Below are positions 8,673 to 17,775 of a stretch of 64,000 nucleotides of DNA, piece by piece. Under the pieces are notes generated by a model that saw only the letters and a program-made list of their open reading frames with translations, made no database searches and was not told the DNA's origin. This DNA is from Thermoplasmata archaeon (GTDB taxonomy: Archaea > Thermoplasmatota > Thermoplasmata > Methanomassiliicoccales > Methanomethylophilaceae). The stretch covers positions 1 to 64,000 of the forward strand of contig SUSW01000021.1 of NCBI GenBank assembly GCA_015063235.1, given 5' to 3'. Within the stretch, counting starts at the first letter, position 1. Each line of letters opens with the position of its first letter. Made by a program: the position numbers and the translations under genes.

Positions 8673-9476
8673 ATGGCCTTCTGTGGTAGATGTGGCACAA
8701 AGAACTCGGATGAGGATCTGTTCTGTAGACAATGTGGTTATTCACTTAAGGATGAGGACGAATCGTCGTCCGATTATACTAGAGATTATTCCACTCATCA
8801 TTATGAATCTCCTAGATCTGATGATATAAACAATTCCTATCAAAGAGAGAATCCTCTAGGAGCTCAGCAAGATAAAGAACACCAATTCTATGATGCAGTG
8901 AAAGAAAGAATGTCTACAGGATCATATTCTACCAAGGATTCCAGGGGGGACACGATCATTGTCTCTAAAGTTACCAAAGAGGATCTTGATCGGAAACGTT
9001 ATATGTCTTATCTTTTCCTGGCCATTGGCCTTATCGCTATGGCTTATGTCGGATTCATCCACAAGTTCCACATCTATATCTCTGGAGATGGCAAAAGCAT
9101 CGATATCACAGAAGCTACGTTGTATGAACTAATATCCAAAGGGGTAACAGGTTTGGGGGATGTTATTCCTAACGAATTGTTGCTCATCATGTTCTTCGGA
9201 TCGTTCCTTTTGGTCCTGTGTGGCTTTGCTCATTATGTACCTTCAGCCTTGGGTAGTCTTGTATTCTTTTTTATGGGGATGCTGATGACTGTTATGACCT
9301 ATCCGATTAATCTATATATAGTCGAAGTTGCTCCTAAAATTGCTCTAATTGATCCAGAGACTGGGCCCATGTCTTTGTTGATCTATTTCTTGTTCTTCCT
9401 TGTTCCTGCTATCATTATCTCGATATCTGTTGAATTACTCTCTAAGGCTTCTAAGCCTATTAGGAATGTTGTATGA
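8673..9476 (+). CDS. Zinc-ribbon membrane protein
   Basis: 267 residues. N-terminal zinc ribbon (CGRCG...CRQCG, residues 4-22), then a polar Ser/Asp/Tyr-rich segment to about residue 95. Four predicted transmembrane helices follow (near YLFLAIGLIAMAYVGF, LLLIMFFGSFLLVLCGF, ALGSLVFFFMGMLMTVM, LLIYFLFFLVPAIIIS). The soluble ribbon-plus-linker and membrane C-terminus match the small zinc-ribbon membrane proteins found beside SPFH-domain genes. Function unknown. It is the third consecutive zinc-ribbon gene of the AT-rich island. Confidence 0.65.
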   Translation: MAFCGRCGTKNSDEDLFCRQCGYSLKDEDESSSDYTRDYSTHHYESPRSDDINNSYQRENPLGAQQDKEHQFYDAVKERMSTGSYSTKDSRGDTIIVSKVTKEDLDRKRYMSYLFLAIGLIAMAYVGFIHKFHIYISGDGKSIDITEATLYELISKGVTGLGDVIPNELLLIMFFGSFLLVLCGFAHYVPSALGSLVFFFMGMLMTVMTYPINLYIVEVAPKIALIDPETGPMSLLIYFLFFLVPAIIISISVELLSKASKPIRNVV

Positions 9477-9521
9477 GTTCTTAGTTAGTTATGAATTATT
9501 CAGGTGATTATCGGTGATAGG

Positions 9522-10130
9522 ATGAATATAATCTTCTGCAGAGAATGTGGGAATCCGATTAAAAATGATGAGTCGTTGGATCAGATTTATTGTAACAAAT
9601 GTGGCGCGAAGAATGATGCTAAGTTTAGCGCCCTTAGATGCAAATTGTGTGGCAGATCATTTGGAGATGCGGCATATATCTTCTGCCCTCTGTGTGGTAC
9701 CACTCTAATTGCCAATCCGGTTATCCTGGATTCGTGGGATTACAACACTTCTAATGCTATATGCTCTTGTGGGAATCATATCCATTTTGACGAAGGGGTG
9801 TTCAGAATAGTTTGTGATAGCTGTGGCAAAAGTAACTCCAGAACACACTATCCTTCACATATTTTTGAAGTAGTTATAACCCAATCAGCTATTGACTTCT
9901 CCAGATCGTTCAGGATTCTTCTTAAAAAGTCGCGTTCTTTCGATATCACGGAAGCGGGCAGATATCAATTCATCCTGACCAACGCCATCTATGATCTCTC
10001 TATAGATATAGGTGGCATGAATTGCTATGACAATCGTTTCACCACTTTTGAGAATAAGCGTTTGGAAGTGAAGTACAATAATTCCAACAATACGATCGTA
10101 ACAGAACTTCAGACGCTGTACTTGTATTGA
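9522..10130 (+). CDS. Multi-zinc-ribbon protein with C-terminal beta domain
   Basis: 202 residues. Three CxxC ribbon units fill the first 105 residues (CRECG/CNKCG, CKLCGR/CPLCG, CSCGN/CDSCGK). The C-terminal half is predicted mostly beta strand (FEVVITQSAIDFSRSFRILL...YQFILTNAIYDLSIDIG) and is not recognised. The ATG at 9522 is preferred to the GTG at 9504 because GGTGAT lies about 5 bases upstream of it. The 266-base gap that follows is AT-rich, without a visible gene, and holds the promoter of the next operon. Confidence 0.6.
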   Translation: MNIIFCRECGNPIKNDESLDQIYCNKCGAKNDAKFSALRCKLCGRSFGDAAYIFCPLCGTTLIANPVILDSWDYNTSNAICSCGNHIHFDEGVFRIVCDSCGKSNSRTHYPSHIFEVVITQSAIDFSRSFRILLKKSRSFDITEAGRYQFILTNAIYDLSIDIGGMNCYDNRFTTFENKRLEVKYNNSNNTIVTELQTLYLY

Positions 10131-10396
10131 TTGGTCAAATACTGATCGTCCGTGTCTCTGATTATGATTAGTCAATGCAATCATCGAGTAGTTTTTAATG
10201 ATATAACCTGGGTTTACCTGATAGAACAATCTCGTATGTACTTGGATTATGTGCCTATTTGACTTCGACACAGACTGAATTTGCTATTTCTCTATTTGGG
10301 AGTAATAGAAGATAGAATTGGTTGATATTGGATATATTTTCCTATTCTGTTGGAAGCATTATTAATGTTGTTATTTGATTCGGCTTCAGTGGTTTG

Positions 10397-11323
10397 ATGG
10401 CATTATTTAAGACCAAAGAGGAAAGAGCCTCCATCAAATTTGATAAGGCTTCCGATTTAATTGCGCAGAAGCAATACGGCGATGCTTTGAATAACCTGAA
10501 CAAAGTCATCAGTTTGGGTCAAGCGACTCCGGAAGTTAATGTTCTTAAGCGTATGTTAGAGATGCGTACTAATTACAGGGATCCTAATGAACTGTCTAAA
10601 TCTATCGGTGTATTCAGTAACTATCCTGGCCTTATGGTCAAGTATGGTGTATATGATGTTTCTGTGGATGCCCTTCTCAACGAATGCAATCTCCGTATCA
10701 AAGGACAGCAGGCTCTGAATAATAGTGATGTGTCTCAGGAAGCAGGCTTACAGCTTATCAGTACAGCAGCCGAATTTGCGGCTTATGACCGTACATTCAT
10801 CCTTGAGGAGATATTCGATGAGAAGAAGGTTACAGCTCGCGATTATTCTAACATGATGTATGCTCTTGGATATGAAAGATTATCTGAGGCCATTAAGTGG
10901 GAAGATCCAAAGAAGGCTGCTGAATTCCAACAGCAGGCGTTGATATACAACAACGAACGTCATAATCAGGAAGCGATCTCCAAGAATCAGGAATTCATCC
11001 GCGGTGCATCGATGACCGTCCATTGCTGGTTCTGCGGACGTGAAGTTTCTGGTGAGAACATACATTTCGTTCCTATGAGTAGTATGCTCACAGACCCCAT
11101 TCTCAGGCAGGCAGACCCCAATAAGCCGTTGGCGACCAATAGTACGAAGTCTATATTCGCTTGCCGTGCCTGCTATTCCGCGATCGATACCGTCGGTAAG
11201 ACCTATTTTGAATTGGGAAAGAAGTACACCGATGCTGAGGTCACGAAGGCTTATAATCAACTGATGTCGGAGATCAATGATTTGCAGAGACAGATCAATG
11301 GTCTAAGGGCCGGTATGCATTGA
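10397..11323 (+). CDS. TPR-like protein with C-terminal zinc finger
   Basis: 308 residues. Residues 1-45 look like one TPR-type helical pair (ASDLIAQKQYGDALNNLNKVISLG), followed by alpha-helical sequence. A Cys4 zinc finger is split across residues 207-260 (CWFCGREV...CRACYSAI), and a short coiled coil closes the protein (EINDLQRQINGLR). ATG 10397 is preferred to the TTG one codon earlier. It is the first of four tightly linked genes (stop-to-start spacing under 12 bases) ending with an SPFH protein and a membrane protein. This suggests one complex, comparable in layout to the bacterial ydjGHI genes. Confidence 0.65.
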   Translation: MALFKTKEERASIKFDKASDLIAQKQYGDALNNLNKVISLGQATPEVNVLKRMLEMRTNYRDPNELSKSIGVFSNYPGLMVKYGVYDVSVDALLNECNLRIKGQQALNNSDVSQEAGLQLISTAAEFAAYDRTFILEEIFDEKKVTARDYSNMMYALGYERLSEAIKWEDPKKAAEFQQQALIYNNERHNQEAISKNQEFIRGASMTVHCWFCGREVSGENIHFVPMSSMLTDPILRQADPNKPLATNSTKSIFACRACYSAIDTVGKTYFELGKKYTDAEVTKAYNQLMSEINDLQRQINGLRAGMH

Positions 11324-11333
11324 TGTGATGATC

Positions 11334-12878
11334 ATGGATGAAGTCATAGAATTAAGATGTAAATCATGCGGAGGGCCGCTCTCCGGTGAGGGAGATATGC
11401 TGAAATGTCTTTCTTGCGGTAGATCGCAGCTTAAGGTTGATTCTCAGAAATATATCGAGCAGGCAAAGATGGAGATGATGGCCTGGATCTCTAAGACCAT
11501 ACCGACAGGTATGTCGCTGAATCAGACAGAGACCATGGATCCTATCGCTCGCCATAATATCTTCATGTCCTCGATCAAACCTTCTCTGGAAGCTACATTT
11601 AGAGAATACAAGTTCGGATTCATCAGCACCCTTTCCAATCAATTGCTTGTCATGCCTTTCAAAACTCTCAAAGGACTGCCATCAAGATACAGTCCTAAAG
11701 AGCTCTTCGAGTTCGATGCAAAGGTCAAATCAATCAAGGCATTGGCAGTCGATGATGACAGTAAAAGACTAGTGAATCAGGCTTCAGGTGTTTCCACATC
11801 CTATGCGATGACCGTCAATAGTGTCGAATTGATGGCTCAGGATCAGCTAGATCGCTATCAGTTCATGACAAACAACTACAAAGCGTCAGCTGAAGCCATC
11901 GCTGATCTGCAGGGGTATGAGCTCGTCAAAAAGAGATTCGATGCTCTGAGCAAAGCTTGCGATGGTATCAACGATATCATGTCAGGCAATTCTCAGGCGG
12001 CGATTATGAAACTTGAGGATGCAGCGTATAATCTGGATTCGGTTGAGAAAGATGCACGTTCCAACATCGATTATTCATCGATGGCTCTGGCTGTTTCCAG
12101 AGAGGCCATCGTCTGCAGGACCACTCTTCGCATCGCAAAGGCGTTGTCTGTCAGTTCTGGTCTTGATACGCAGCAGGTCTTCAAGGTCATAAGCGATCTG
12201 ATGACCGAAGTTACTCTTGAGAACCAAATGCAGCATGGCAATCTCGCTTCTTTCAGCAGGATAGAGAGGACTTCTGAGATACTCAATCTTCTTTCAGAAG
12301 TCATTTCTGCGAAGAGCGGTGACGGTTCTCTCAAGGTCGCATCCGGTTCCGGTTCAGTTCTTTTCCCATTGTGGGTTGTTGAAATCAAGTACAGTTTTGT
12401 CACCGGATCACTGTTCAAGAAGCATTCAGTGCAAGTGTCTGAGCTCATATTCGTTTCTGCTGAATTCCCGACTTCTTCGTCCACTGTCCAGAATTCCAGA
12501 CAGGCGATCACCGATATTTTCAAAGCAATGCCCGAGACCACTTTCATGCAGAGGGTAAAGGGCGATGAGACATCTATCACAATGGGCAGTCAGGTGCGCT
12601 ATGTTTATGACGATGCACACCATACTAGGTTAAACGCCAGTACGAAGGTAGTCGCACCCACTTCTACTAAGTATGATGTAGAGCTCATAGTCAATAACTA
12701 TCTGGATGCCTGCAGATCCACTCATCCGAAGTTACAGATGGGGCGGGCTACTATCCATGGTCTAATCTACGTTCCAGCAGAACCTAACTCTAATGGATAC
12801 ACACTCATGGTCAATCTGGGCAATATCGCTCCAGCTAATCTGGGCGATAAAGAAACGATTTCAAAATTGATCCTGTGA
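11334..12878 (+). CDS. Zinc-ribbon helical protein of SPFH operon
   Basis: 514 residues. One zinc ribbon at the N-terminus (CKSCGGPL...CLSCG), a long alpha-helical middle (about residues 35-330), and a C-terminal alpha/beta part with many beta strands (LFPLWVVEIKYSFVTGSLFKKHSV). The organisation resembles YdjG-like TFIIB-type zinc-ribbon proteins that act with SPFH proteins in membrane-stress systems; this is a weak analogy, not a motif match. Three in-frame starts cluster at 11325-11334; 11334 has GTGAT just upstream. It sits between the TPR-like and SPFH genes. Confidence 0.55.
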   Translation: MDEVIELRCKSCGGPLSGEGDMLKCLSCGRSQLKVDSQKYIEQAKMEMMAWISKTIPTGMSLNQTETMDPIARHNIFMSSIKPSLEATFREYKFGFISTLSNQLLVMPFKTLKGLPSRYSPKELFEFDAKVKSIKALAVDDDSKRLVNQASGVSTSYAMTVNSVELMAQDQLDRYQFMTNNYKASAEAIADLQGYELVKKRFDALSKACDGINDIMSGNSQAAIMKLEDAAYNLDSVEKDARSNIDYSSMALAVSREAIVCRTTLRIAKALSVSSGLDTQQVFKVISDLMTEVTLENQMQHGNLASFSRIERTSEILNLLSEVISAKSGDGSLKVASGSGSVLFPLWVVEIKYSFVTGSLFKKHSVQVSELIFVSAEFPTSSSTVQNSRQAITDIFKAMPETTFMQRVKGDETSITMGSQVRYVYDDAHHTRLNASTKVVAPTSTKYDVELIVNNYLDACRSTHPKLQMGRATIHGLIYVPAEPNSNGYTLMVNLGNIAPANLGDKETISKLIL

Positions 12879-12888
12879 GGTGAATCGA

Positions 12889-14064
12889 ATGGGATTGTTC
12901 AAGAACAAGAATGAATCGGCATATGACAACAAGAAGACATTCCTGAGTGTCATCAAGAGCGATAACAACGCCGGATCATACGGCGCGATGTCAGCTGATG
13001 ATGTCTTCTGGAAGGTGCCTTTCGAGGACTTCAACATTCATTCCAAACTCATCGTAGGCGAGAGCGAAGACGCTCTTTTCTATAAGAACGGAGTGGTCCT
13101 AGAGGTCTTCTCGGGAGGAGAGTATGATCTGGAGACTAACAACTATCCTTTCCTGAGCCGTATTAGGAACATGCTGTCTAACGGCATCAGCATCTATAAT
13201 GCAAGGGTATATTACATCAACAAAGCCCATAAATTGGATAACAGATGGGGCACCGACAGTCCGATCCAGGTTGTCGATAAGAAGTACAACATCGCCACAT
13301 CGGTCCAGGCAAGAGGCGCTTATACCCTGCAAATAGTGGATTCTAAGAAGTTCTTCCTGAAGTTCGTCGGCCTCAATCAGAACAGACTGACAGCAACAGA
13401 TGTCATCAGCGAGTTCAGGGCTCCTGTATCGCAGAAGATAAAGAGTCTCCTCGGTAACGTCATCAAGTCCATGGATGATGAGATTATCGGTATTTGCTCA
13501 AGACAGGATGAAGTAGCTGAAATGGTCAAACCCATGTTGGATCCAATCTTCGACGAGTACGGAATACGTCTTGTCAACTTCTACGTTGAGGCGCTCGATG
13601 TTGCCAACGATGAATCCAGAAGGGTGCTCGAGGAGGCTCGTACCAAGAGGGCCACCACTCAGATCGAGGCTGAAGGTGAGAAGGCCAGACTGGAGACTCT
13701 GGGCATCACATGGGCTCAGAGCGAGAGTGCAAGCATCATGCACGATGCCGCTCAGAACGAGGGATCAGGAATGGTCGGCGCAGGTGTCGGTATCGGATTT
13801 GGTCTTGCCGCTGGTTCCGGCATGTACAACATGGCTGCGAGCACCATGACGCCTTTGGATGGTAGCGGTCAGCAACAGCAGGCTCAGCAACAACAGCCGC
13901 AGAATCCCGGTACGGTGAAATGTTCATGCGGTGCAGTTCTTCCAGCTGGCAGCAAGTTCTGTTCCCAATGCGGGCAGAAGCTCAATCTATTCTGTCCTAA
14001 CTGCGGTAACAAACTATTGCCTGGAGTCAAATTCTGTTCAGAATGCGGGAGTAAGATAGAATGA
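12889..14064 (+). CDS. SPFH/Band-7 protein (YdjI-like) with C-terminal double zinc ribbon
   Basis: 391 residues. A Band-7/SPFH domain of the 'virion core protein/YdjI' type spans about residues 20-280, including LVNFYVEALDVANDESRRVLEEA and the helical segment rich in Ala and Glu. A Gly/Ala-rich stretch and a Gln-rich linker (QQQQAQQQQPQ) follow. The end is a double zinc ribbon: CSCGAVL...CSQCG and CPNCGNKL...CSECG. GAGGTGA lies directly before the ATG. Members of this family are recruited to membranes and often sit beside PspA or zinc-ribbon membrane proteins. The gene overlaps its downstream partner by ATGA, so a common complex is likely. Confidence 0.8.
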   Translation: MGLFKNKNESAYDNKKTFLSVIKSDNNAGSYGAMSADDVFWKVPFEDFNIHSKLIVGESEDALFYKNGVVLEVFSGGEYDLETNNYPFLSRIRNMLSNGISIYNARVYYINKAHKLDNRWGTDSPIQVVDKKYNIATSVQARGAYTLQIVDSKKFFLKFVGLNQNRLTATDVISEFRAPVSQKIKSLLGNVIKSMDDEIIGICSRQDEVAEMVKPMLDPIFDEYGIRLVNFYVEALDVANDESRRVLEEARTKRATTQIEAEGEKARLETLGITWAQSESASIMHDAAQNEGSGMVGAGVGIGFGLAAGSGMYNMAASTMTPLDGSGQQQQAQQQQPQNPGTVKCSCGAVLPAGSKFCSQCGQKLNLFCPNCGNKLLPGVKFCSECGSKIE

Positions 14065-14738
14065 AAGCGAATTACCTTGCAGTCCTTATTGAACTTGTCA
14101 TAATGGCTGTCGTCGATGTCGTTATGTATATCTTTATCAAGGACTGGACAAACACAATGATCTGTTCGATTGTGATGATAGATTTGGCCTTTGTTCTCAA
14201 TATGGTCTCGTTCCTTACGACCCCTAATCACAAGAACAGCTATATCTTCCAGTCATCCACATCGATCTTCGCATCTTATCTGATTATCATAGAGATCGCA
14301 TTGATGCTTGTAGGCCTCTTCGTCAAGGAGATTCCTGAGCCGTACATCATGGTCATCGAGATCGTCGTGTTCATCATATTCACGATCCTCTTCATCATGA
14401 ATGTCGTGGCCAACAATCATACTGCCCAGACTGCTGATGTCAACGATGCCGGTGTCGCAAGGATTTCTGACGTCACCTCATGTCTCTATCAGGCTTTCAA
14501 TGCGGCGGAAGGCAATGAGATGAAATCAGTCATCGAGAAGGCATATGATAAATCGAGATCTTTAACTGGATTCAGAGACGAACTCGCAGATTACGATCAG
14601 GAACTGATGGATGTCGCGGAGGCCATTTCTGCTCAATCCAAGACCGGTGATGTGGACGCTGTCCAGCAGCTCTACGCCAAATTCTGTAATATCGCTGATG
14701 AAAGGGCTCAGAAGGCTCGCAAACTCCAATCCAGTTGA
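14061..14738 (+). CDS. Four-helix membrane protein of SPFH operon
   Basis: 225 residues. Four transmembrane helices within residues 5-120 (LAVLIELVIMAVVDVVMYIF, ICSIVMIDLAFVLNMVSFL, LIIIEIALMLVGLFV, MVIEIVVFIIFTILFIMNVV). The cytosolic C-terminal 100 residues are helical and acidic. The start overlaps the SPFH stop (ATGA), so translation is probably coupled. A role as membrane anchor for the SPFH/zinc-ribbon complex is inferred from operon structure only. Confidence 0.65.
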   Translation: MKANYLAVLIELVIMAVVDVVMYIFIKDWTNTMICSIVMIDLAFVLNMVSFLTTPNHKNSYIFQSSTSIFASYLIIIEIALMLVGLFVKEIPEPYIMVIEIVVFIIFTILFIMNVVANNHTAQTADVNDAGVARISDVTSCLYQAFNAAEGNEMKSVIEKAYDKSRSLTGFRDELADYDQELMDVAEAISAQSKTGDVDAVQQLYAKFCNIADERAQKARKLQSS

Positions 14739-14756
14739 TATAAAACATATTAAAAT

Positions 14757-14778
14757 GGGGGCAGACTGCCCCTGTTTT
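14757..14778. terminator. Bidirectional terminator
   Basis: Hairpin GGGGCA-GAC-TGCCCC followed by TGTTTTG, preceded by an AT-rich tract on the other side. It lies between two convergent genes and can serve both. Confidence 0.6.
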
Positions 14779-14780
14779 GA

Positions 14781-15461
14781 TCAAACTTCGATCATGGCCT
14801 TCTTCAGCCATTCCTTGGCGGCCTCCCTTCCAGGGCAAGTCGCCAAGAGATCTTCTACCTCCTTCTTCCTCTCGACGAAATCAAGTCCGAAATCCAGGGA
14901 TATATTGGCGATCTCGTGCAGTAGGCAGTAGTCGAGGACCTCTTCCGGAACGTTGTCGTTCAGGAGTTTCCTGTTCATGATCACGACCCTCATCAGGCAT
15001 GAGCTCTGTCCTGCCTTTGATTCGGATTCCTCCTTCGACCAGAACAGCTTCAGTCCGTTGATCTCTTCGACGAGGCCAGCATCAACGATTCTGTGGTAGG
15101 CATCCCAGAGTTTCTCATCCTCGTTTTCATCAGAGACAGCGAGGTTGCGGCTCCTTTCGATGTACTTCTCCTGGTTGAGATCTCTGAACTCCTGGGAGGT
15201 CAGCCATTCCTTGGCGCATTCCGGGTAATCCAGTTCCTCTTCCGCAAGGATCCTCGAGAAGATCGTCTTCGCGATCCCTTTCACAACATCCTCGGGTGCC
15301 TCCTTGAGGTAGTCTGAGACGCTGAAGTTCGCGAAGTCGCATGTGCGAATCCATTTCACTTTGAGGTCTCTGAATGGCGAGAATTCCGCTTCCACGTTCT
15401 CAAATCCGAAATCGTTTCCGACCTTCTGGAAGGTCAAGTTCAGTTCTTCCGATGTTACCAT
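14781..15461 (-). CDS. YgjP/SprT-like protein with degenerate metal motif
   Basis: 226 residues from ATG 15461 (GGAG 9 bases upstream; a TTG lies three codons earlier). The C-terminal third resembles the M48/YgjP-like zinc-metallopeptidase fold: a helix with LLHEIANISLDFG where an active enzyme would have HExxH. The second His is replaced by Asn, so metal binding may be lost or altered. The rest is charged and unrecognised. It converges on the SPFH operon and ends at the shared terminator. The family call is tentative. Confidence 0.45.
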   Translation of the reverse strand: MVTSEELNLTFQKVGNDFGFENVEAEFSPFRDLKVKWIRTCDFANFSVSDYLKEAPEDVVKGIAKTIFSRILAEEELDYPECAKEWLTSQEFRDLNQEKYIERSRNLAVSDENEDEKLWDAYHRIVDAGLVEEINGLKLFWSKEESESKAGQSSCLMRVVIMNRKLLNDNVPEEVLDYCLLHEIANISLDFGLDFVERKKEVEDLLATCPGREAAKEWLKKAMIEV

Positions 15462-15653
15462 CTTCTTCAACTCCTTTTTTCTTAGGGGCCTCTTGAACCC
15501 CGGAACGGAGCTGGAGCGAGGGGATTATGCGTATGCGGTGAGTAAATAACATCGTTCAAACAGGAAAGGCGAGCCGCAATACACAATATTGCCCCTCGCG
15601 ATAAGTGTAGGGGTGAAAGGGCCCGAAAAGGAGATGTCTTTAATTCTGTTCCG

Positions 15654-15688
15654 ATAAGTATAAAGCAGCTTTGTTTCATCACGGTCTT
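15654..15688 (+). promoter_or_regulatory. TATA-box promoter of the C5 methyltransferase gene
   Basis: AGTATAAAGC at about 15657-15666 lies roughly 25-30 bases before ATG 15689, the spacing of a leaderless archaeal transcript. This supports ATG 15689 over the upstream TTG at 15671. The preceding 150 bases hold no recognisable gene. Confidence 0.5.
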
Positions 15689-16672
15689 ATGGTAAAACCC
15701 CGTGTTGCAAGTCTTTTTGCCGGTATCGGTGGCATATGTCTTGGCTTCAAAGAAGCCGGTGCCGATATAATATATGCCAATGAGATAGATTCCTATGCTT
15801 GCCAGACATACCGTCATAATTTCAATGGGGCTCCTTATCTCGTTCAGGATGATGTATATAACCAGCATCTTTCAGATTTGGACAATGTTGACATTATTGC
15901 AGCCGGATTTCCATGTCAGGCGTTTTCGATAGCTGGTTACCGTAAGGGCTTTGCAGATGACCGCGGAGTATTGTACACGCAGGTTGACAGACTTATTAAT
16001 GAGTGTCATCCGAAAGCTGTTTTCTTAGAGAATGTGAAGAATTTGATGTCTCATGACAACGGACGTACGTATAGTGTAATTAAAGCCGCTCTTTAGGATT
16101 CAGGATATTGCGTAACTCAGGCCGTTCTTAACACAATGGAATACGGCAATATTCCTCAGAACAGAGAGCGCATTTATGTTGTTGCTTTCAGAAAGTCTCC
16201 AGACGGCTCATGTCTTGCTAAAGACTGTTTTAGTTTTCCCGAACCTATTCGTCTGACTGTTTCCGTTCATGATATCATCGATTATCACGATAAGAAAGCC
16301 GATTCTTTCTATTATAGTAAAGATCATAAGTATTATTCTCAGCTGGATCGGGAGATGACAAATCCGGATACTATTTATCAATGGCGCCGTGTCTATGTGC
16401 GTGAGAACAAAAGTAATGTCTGTCCTACGCTGACTGCCAACATGGGCACGGGAGGTCATAATGTCCCCCTTATCAGAGATGATTATGGTATTAGGAAGCT
16501 CACTCCTGAGGAGTGCCTTAAGTTCCAAGGATTCCCTGACAGTTTCTCTTTCCCTGATATTGCCAAGTCCCATATGTACAAGCAGGCGGGTAATTCTGTT
16601 TCCGTTCCTGTCATTAAGAGGATAGCAGAGAATATGATTTTCGCTATGCGCAATTCGGGGATGATAGGTTGA
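15689..16672 (+). CDS. C5-cytosine DNA methyltransferase with in-frame TAG (pyrrolysine or nonsense)
   Basis: 327 codons in one frame, interrupted only by TAG at codon 136 (16094-16096). All core motifs are present in order. Before the TAG: motif I LFAGIGGICLGF, motif IV with the catalytic Cys in GFPCQAFS, and motif VI FLENVKNL. After it: DSGYCVTQAVLN, motif VIII QNRERIYVV, motif IX EECLKFQGFPDSF, and motif X AGNSVSVPV. The TAG replaces one variable residue before the conserved Gly-Tyr, and no frame change is needed. In a pyrrolysine-using archaeon the codon may be read as Pyl, giving a complete enzyme; otherwise the gene is a pseudogene. Function: protective methylation for the REase encoded directly downstream. 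Confidence 0.85.
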
Positions 16673-17775
16673 CCAGTGTTTTCTGTAAGGCTTCGAAGGA
16701 GGAAAGGCATTCTTACATTCAGTATCTCCGGGCGATGTCTTCTATTAGCAGTCTTTTCTCTGAAAGCAATACTCCGTATATCGATTATCGTATCGTGGAG
16801 AATCTCTTTTGCAGATGTTTTAATGCAGAGAATCTTTCCAGATCATGCATTGCGATTGATGCACGTATCGGTCCGATTGGAGTGGGCATCAAAACTTTCG
16901 TAGACACCCCTTTTCAGAAGATTGCTGAATTCGACAAGAAACGGGAATACACAGATACTGGAGATGTAATTGAGGATGCTTGCAGAGTATCCGAGCTCAG
17001 AAATGAGAGACTCGATTTCTCCAAAGATGCTTATGCGATAGATGATTTCATCTATCATTATGTCGTCCGCAGGCCCAATCGTCTTTCAATCCATGAATGT
17101 TCCATGGATTATATCGATCTTGATTCGATCAAGGTTACAAAGCAGACTGGCAAAGGATTTGACTTTACTGATGGAAAGAACAGGTTCAGATTCAGCAGAT
17201 CTAAGAGTACAATTCTTGAATCTTTTAGTCTTGAGCACTCTCTTTATGATTTCGGAGTGGATTTCGTCGAGGATCCGATGAGGGCTATCGTCGAGGTTTA
17301 TGAGGGGGAGTTTACTATAGGGGAGCCATCTTCACAGTCTATCGTTCAGAAACCGACTATAGTTCTCCCGCTGTTCTCTACGAGAGGAGGTGTTCACGTC
17401 CCAGAAAAGAGCGGACTCAACCAATGGAATGCAGGAGGACGCAGAAGAGATTTTGATGAGATTTACATTCCTTATCAGAAGGAGGATCGCGATCGTATAC
17501 CAGGCTTCTTCCCAGCTAGGGACACTCCGTTTGATCTGGAGCTGCCCAGCGGGGAGACTATCAGTGCCAAGGTCTGTCAGGATCAGGGAAAGGCCATAAT
17601 GTCAAATCCCAACAAGGAACTCGGAAGATGGCTTCTCCGGGACGTGCTTCATCTGGATGAGGGGCAGTTAGTCACGATGGATATGCTTGACAGCCTGGGC
17701 GTTAATGCAGTGATGTTCACTAAAGAAGATTCGGGTAAGTATTCGATAGATTTCACCAACATCGACTACGATTAA
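16669..17775 (+). CDS. Type II restriction endonuclease, NgoFVII-like C-terminal domain
   Basis: 368 residues. The N-terminal two thirds is unremarkable alpha/beta sequence. The C-terminal region carries a signature I associate with NgoFVII-type (PLD-fold) restriction endonucleases: GLNQWNAGGRRRDFDE, then YIPYQ, FFPARDTPFDLEL, and KAIMSNPNKELGRWLLRDVL. No classical PD-ExK core is evident. The start is a TTG (16669) overlapping the methyltransferase stop; an internal ATG at codon 23 is possible. Order (MTase, REase, opposing Vsr) is that of a complete type II cassette. The base composition is lower in GC than the core genes, suggesting transfer. Confidence 0.6.
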   Translation: MTSVFCKASKEERHSYIQYLRAMSSISSLFSESNTPYIDYRIVENLFCRCFNAENLSRSCIAIDARIGPIGVGIKTFVDTPFQKIAEFDKKREYTDTGDVIEDACRVSELRNERLDFSKDAYAIDDFIYHYVVRRPNRLSIHECSMDYIDLDSIKVTKQTGKGFDFTDGKNRFRFSRSKSTILESFSLEHSLYDFGVDFVEDPMRAIVEVYEGEFTIGEPSSQSIVQKPTIVLPLFSTRGGVHVPEKSGLNQWNAGGRRRDFDEIYIPYQKEDRDRIPGFFPARDTPFDLELPSGETISAKVCQDQGKAIMSNPNKELGRWLLRDVLHLDEGQLVTMDMLDSLGVNAVMFTKEDSGKYSIDFTNIDYD

